From Arthrobacter cryoconiti (lineage in GTDB: Bacteria; Actinomycetota; Actinomycetes; Actinomycetales; Micrococcaceae): DNA of 64,000 nucleotides. The notes below the pieces were generated by a model that was not told where the DNA came from, ran no database searches, and worked only from the letters and a program-made list of their open reading frames with translations. The translations under genes were made by a program, and so were the position numbers. Shown here in pieces: positions 61,073 to 64,000 of the stretch. The stretch spans positions 120,623-184,622 of the forward strand of contig NZ_JAJJBU010000013.1 in assembly GCF_020905375.1 (NCBI RefSeq), written 5' to 3'. Within the stretch, counting starts at the first letter, position 1; the number at the start of each line of letters is the position of its first letter.

Positions 61073-61851
61073 CGCTGCTTGGACTGGCGGTAGAAACCAC
61101 ACAAGAGGCCACGCTCCCAGACCAGCCGCCCGTCGTCGTCCTGGAAAACCTTGGCAAACATTATGGTGTCGACGCAGCGATCTTAGAGAACGTCAATGCC
61201 ACAGTCCGCCAGGGTGAGTTCGTGGCGTTATTGGGGGCGTCGGGCTGCGGAAAATCAACGTTGCTCAATATAATTTCCGGGCTGGATGTCCCCACCACAG
61301 GAGCCGTGGAGGTTCCTGTGGATGGCGCCGCGTTCATGTTCCAGGATTCATCTCTTTTTCCTTGGCTGAGTGCACGGGAAAATGTGGAATTGGCGCTGAA
61401 ACTTCGCGGCGTGGGTAGGAAAGCACGTCGGGCCCGTGCTCTGGAACTGCTTGAGCTGGTGAATTTGGCGCACGCGGCTGATAAACGCCCCCATGAGCTC
61501 TCCGGAGGGATGCGTCAGCGTGTGTCCCTGGCCAGATCGTTGGCCCAGGACCGCCCTTTGCTGTTGATGGACGAGCCCTTCGCGGCCTTGGACGCCATCA
61601 CGCGCGATCTGCTGCATAACGAGCTTGAACGGGTGTGGCGAGAAACCCAGCGCACCATCATCTTTGTGACTCACAATGTGCGCGAAGCTGTGCGTTTGGC
61701 ACAGCGCGTGCTGCTGCTTTCGTCCCGTCCTGGAACGGTGGTGGCACAGTGGGAGGTTTCGCCCGAGCACCGCCGCGACGGCGCGAAAGCGGCGGAACTG
61801 ACGGAGGAAATCACGGCGAAACTACGCGAGGAGATCCGCCGTCATGCCTGA
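61069..61851 (+). CDS. Sulfonate-type ABC transporter, ATP-binding protein
   Basis: ATPase of 260 residues of the SsuB/TauB type. Walker A GASGCGKSTLLNIISG, Q-loop FMFQDSSLFPW, signature LSGGMRQRVSLARSLAQD, Walker B LLLMDEPFAALDA and H-loop VTHNV are intact. GTG 61069 overlaps the binding-protein stop as GTGA, and the 3' end overlaps the permease start by 8 bases, which indicates tight coupling. Confidence 0.92.
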   Translation: MTLLGLAVETTQEATLPDQPPVVVLENLGKHYGVDAAILENVNATVRQGEFVALLGASGCGKSTLLNIISGLDVPTTGAVEVPVDGAAFMFQDSSLFPWLSARENVELALKLRGVGRKARRARALELLELVNLAHAADKRPHELSGGMRQRVSLARSLAQDRPLLLMDEPFAALDAITRDLLHNELERVWRETQRTIIFVTHNVREAVRLAQRVLLLSSRPGTVVAQWEVSPEHRRDGAKAAELTEEITAKLREEIRRHA

Positions 61852-62749
61852 AACTTCGGGGTCCCAATCACTCGGCACAGCCCTGAAGGGTGCAGAGGAT
61901 TCGAACCGGTCCTTAGAAGCAGGGCTGGACTCTCTCCAGACCAGGGCCGCCTACCGCAAGCGGGTGGATCTGACCCGTGTACTCCTTCCCATTGCTGCCT
62001 TGGTGGTCCTTGTCCTGGGCTGGCAGATCTACGTTTCCCTGGGGCTGCGACGTCGGGATCTCGTGCCCGGACCGTTGGATGTCCTTGGCGCTGTGGGAGT
62101 CCTCTGGCAAGAGGGCACGGCACAGGAAGCCATCTGGACCTCGCTGCAACGAGGAGTCATAGGGTTCACCGTCAGCATCTTGGTTGGCACACCGGTGGGG
62201 CTCCTTCTTTCTCAAGTAAGTCTGCTGCGCCGCGCCTTCGGCCCTCTGGTGTCGGGCCTTCAGGTATTGCCATCGGTTGCATGGGTTCCGGCAGCCATCA
62301 TCTGGTTCGGCCTAAGCGATGCCACCGTGTATTTTGTGATGTTCATGGGTGCCATCCCGTCCATCATCAACGGTCTAGTCGCCGGGGTAGACCAGATTCC
62401 GCCGCATTACCGTCGCATGGGTCAGGTTTTAGGGGCTTCCCGATGGGAAATGGCGGTCAACGTGGTGCTTCCTGCCGCGCTGCCAGGTTATGTCGGGGGA
62501 CTCAAACAGGGCTGGGCGTTCGCCTGGCGTTCGCTGATGGCAGCGGAAATTATTGCCATGGGTGGAACACTCGGGTTTGGGCTGGGTTCCTTGCTAGAGC
62601 AAGGACGCCAACTCTCCGACATGGGATTTGTTATCTCCGCGATCCTGATGATCTTGGCCATCGGCATCGCTGTGGAACTGTTGGTGTTTGCTCCGCTGGA
62701 GAAGCGACTTCTGCGTGGGCGTGGGCTGCTTGTAGGCAGCACGCGGTAG
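61844..62749 (+). CDS. Sulfonate-type ABC transporter, permease
   Basis: Permease of 301 residues of the SsuC/TauC type. About six helices, with AWVPAAIIWFGLSDATVYFV and the EAA loop GASRWEMAVNVVLPAALPGYV. The first ~45 residues form a polar cytoplasmic extension. Its start is inside the ATPase gene end. Completes the SsuABC-type importer. Confidence 0.92.
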   Translation: MPETSGSQSLGTALKGAEDSNRSLEAGLDSLQTRAAYRKRVDLTRVLLPIAALVVLVLGWQIYVSLGLRRRDLVPGPLDVLGAVGVLWQEGTAQEAIWTSLQRGVIGFTVSILVGTPVGLLLSQVSLLRRAFGPLVSGLQVLPSVAWVPAAIIWFGLSDATVYFVMFMGAIPSIINGLVAGVDQIPPHYRRMGQVLGASRWEMAVNVVLPAALPGYVGGLKQGWAFAWRSLMAAEIIAMGGTLGFGLGSLLEQGRQLSDMGFVISAILMILAIGIAVELLVFAPLEKRLLRGRGLLVGSTR

Positions 62750-62810
62750 ACGCTAACGCCGAGTCAGTGTGTCGTGACGTGACGTTGCGTGAACCGGTGT
62801 AACGAACATC

Positions 62811-62840
62811 TTGAACTTGCCTCTTTCCATTCCCTAGGGT
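62811..62840 (+). promoter_or_regulatory. cobA promoter, leaderless
   Basis: TTGAAC (62811-62816) and TAGGGT (62835-62840) are separated by 18 bases, and ATG 62847 follows 6 bases later. Both promoter elements and the leaderless spacing are present here. Confidence 0.65.
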
Positions 62841-62846
62841 CAATTT

Positions 62847-63731
62847 ATGGCACTTGACGATTTCTACCGCACCTTGCGTGGGCTCCTTGGACGAGCTTCC
62901 CTTGCCGGGAATAACAACACAGATCCGCGTAGGCGGTTGAAGCGTTTTGGGCACTTGGGGGAGTTAACTGCTGGTTCCGTGGCCTTGGTCGGTGGCGGCC
63001 CTGGCGCCATTGATTTGATCACTGTTCGTGGTCAACGGTTGCTGGAAATGGCCGACGTCGTCGTAACGGACCGGCTGGGCCCTCGCGGGCTTTTGGCAAC
63101 TCTTGGGACAAATGTGCGGATTATCGAGGTTGGTAAGACCCCTGGCCACCATCCCGTCCCACAGGTGGAAATCAACGCGATTCTGGTCCGTGAAGCGCAG
63201 GCTGGAAAAAGAGTTGTGCGCCTCAAGGGAGGGGACCCGTACGTGCTGGGGCGCGGCGGAGAGGAAGCCATCGCCTGCCGTGAAAATGGCGTGGAGGTGG
63301 AAGTTGTTCCCGGAGTTACCAGTGCGGTGAGTGTTCCCGCGGCGGCCGGTATCCCGCTGACACACCGCGGTTTGGCTAAGGCGTTCACCGTGATCAGCGG
63401 CCATGAGGATCTGGCCAACGTCCCGCAGGGGAGTGAGCACACGGTGGTACTGCTCATGGGAGTAGGCACGCTTAACCGTTCTATTCCGATCTTGGCGGCG
63501 GCCAATCGCGGCGCGCAGTGCCCGGTGGCCATCATTGAAAACGGCTTCTCAAAGGACCAGCGCGTCACTATTGGTACGCTCGGGACCATAGTCGCTCAAG
63601 CCCAGGCGGATAGAGTGCGCAACCCAGCTGTGGTCGTCGTCGGGGATGTGGTGCGGGTTAGCCCGTTGGCCCCCGCCATGATGGCGGTGGCACACTACGG
63701 CACGCGGGAAACCGTCAGCAATTTCTCTTAG
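62847..63731 (+). CDS. cobA: Uroporphyrinogen-III C-methyltransferase
   Basis: SAM-dependent enzyme of 294 residues that makes precorrin-2 for siroheme. [53 protein letters not shown] and [22 protein letters not shown] are canonical. There is an N-terminal extension of about 45 residues (before LVGGGPG) not usual in CobA and not the CysG dehydrogenase domain; the leaderless promoter supports starting at 62847. The chelatase for the last step is encoded at 50859; the precorrin-2 dehydrogenase is not seen. Confidence 0.92.
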   Translation: MALDDFYRTLRGLLGRASLAGNNNTDPRRRLKRFGHLGELTAGSVALVGGGPGAIDLITVRGQRLLEMADVVVTDRLGPRGLLATLGTNVRIIEVGKTPGHHPVPQVEINAILVREAQAGKRVVRLKGGDPYVLGRGGEEAIACRENGVEVEVVPGVTSAVSVPAAAGIPLTHRGLAKAFTVISGHEDLANVPQGSEHTVVLLMGVGTLNRSIPILAAANRGAQCPVAIIENGFSKDQRVTIGTLGTIVAQAQADRVRNPAVVVVGDVVRVSPLAPAMMAVAHYGTRETVSNFS

Positions 63732-63765
63732 ACTTATCCATAGCCGTTGTACAAAAAAGACAGAA

Positions 63766-64000
63766 ATGAGCACAGTTGTGTCCTTGAACGCCCCCGTGAC
63801 GAACCCTAGCGATGCACCCCGTGGCACGCAAGAACGCCCGCTGCGCATCGCCGTCATCGGCGCAGGTCCCGCCGGAGTTTATGCTGCAGACATGCTGACG
63901 AAGAGTCAGGAAGTGCACAACGGCCTGGTCTTGGCGATTGATATCTTTGACCGATACCCGGCTCCGTATGGTCTGATTCGGTATGGGGTTGCTCCGGATC
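63766..64000 (+). CDS. FprA-type ferredoxin-NADP reductase, 3' end outside the window
   Basis: The frame from ATG 63766 is open to the right edge (78 codons). After a 26-residue leader it reads [19 protein letters not shown], the FAD-binding motif, then [20 protein letters not shown], which resembles adrenodoxin-reductase-type FprA/FNR proteins of actinobacteria. It would supply reduced ferredoxin to the sulfite reductase. The rest of the gene, including the NADP domain, is beyond the window. Confidence 0.85.
   Translation, partial: MSTVVSLNAPVTNPSDAPRGTQERPLRIAVIGAGPAGVYAADMLTKSQEVHNGLVLAIDIFDRYPAPYGLIRYGVAPD

Noticed and set aside
62750..62846. Cobalamin riboswitch upstream of cobA
   Set aside because: The 97 bases contain no B12-box-like element, and the promoter lies at the start codon.
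1..64000. tRNA, rRNA, CRISPR arrays, insertion sequences, integrases
   Set aside because: No cloverleaf-like sequence, regular spacer repeat, transposase or integrase motif was found on either strand, within the limits of reading by eye.

Overview
The window looks like chromosomal DNA of a high-GC Gram-positive bacterium of the Micrococcaceae (Arthrobacter-like). The reasons are its menaquinone genes with a geranylgeranyl reductase, a ferredoxin-type sulfite reductase with an FprA-type reductase, a DUF222/HNH gene, TetR and Lrp regulators beside catabolic operons, frequent GTG/TTG starts, ATGA/GTGA gene overlaps, and many apparently leaderless starts. Genus is an inference. I see no rRNA, tRNA, CRISPR array or insertion sequence.

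1-25.5 kb is dominated by phenylacetate (paa) catabolism in two blocks. The left block (2-4928) holds a 3-oxoadipyl-CoA-type thiolase (cut by the window edge), an enoyl-CoA hydratase, PaaH and PaaZ. The right block (18105-25460) holds divergent paaI-paaK-paaR and paaABCDE-paaG, with promoters and related TetR operators visible between them. Together they cover CoA activation, ring epoxidation, isomerisation, ring opening and beta-oxidation. About 13 kb of accessory genes separates the blocks: an SDR, an alpha/beta hydrolase with an MFS pump under a divergent MarR gene, a second hydrolase opposite a TetR gene, a fdhD / FdhF-YdeP-like oxidoreductase / oxalate-formate-type transporter set, a TetR gene with two matching operator copies facing an SRPBCC gene, and a DUF427 gene.

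25.5-34.7 kb carries an isocitrate lyase/PEP mutase-family enzyme, a TPP-dependent enzyme, an Lrp/AsnC regulator with a three-copy 14-bp tandem repeat in its probable leader, a divergent three-gene 2-oxoacid dehydrogenase operon (E1alpha, E1beta, E2), an MFS transporter and a PAP2 phosphatase.

34.7-45.2 kb is menaquinone biosynthesis (menC, menD, isochorismate synthase, menG/ubiE, geranylgeranyl reductase, polyprenyl diphosphate synthase), interrupted by a polar amino acid ABC transporter. 45.3-50.8 kb holds an unrecognised gene, a SMI1/KNR4 protein, a TRIC-type channel, an ABC-2 exporter and an MFS pump.

50.8-64 kb is assimilatory sulfur metabolism: sirohydrochlorin chelatase, sulfite reductase, APS-type reductase, CysD, CysN, an SsuABC-type transporter, uroporphyrinogen-III methyltransferase and the start of an FprA-type ferredoxin reductase. 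A DUF222/HNH gene with an AT-rich promoter and a RelA/SpoT-domain gene interrupt this set.

Two non-coding patterns run through the window. At least twelve genes start 6-7 bases after a TANNNT hexamer, the arrangement expected of leaderless mRNAs. Four convergent gene junctions carry long stem-loops without a U-tract, one of them a perfect 30-bp stem.
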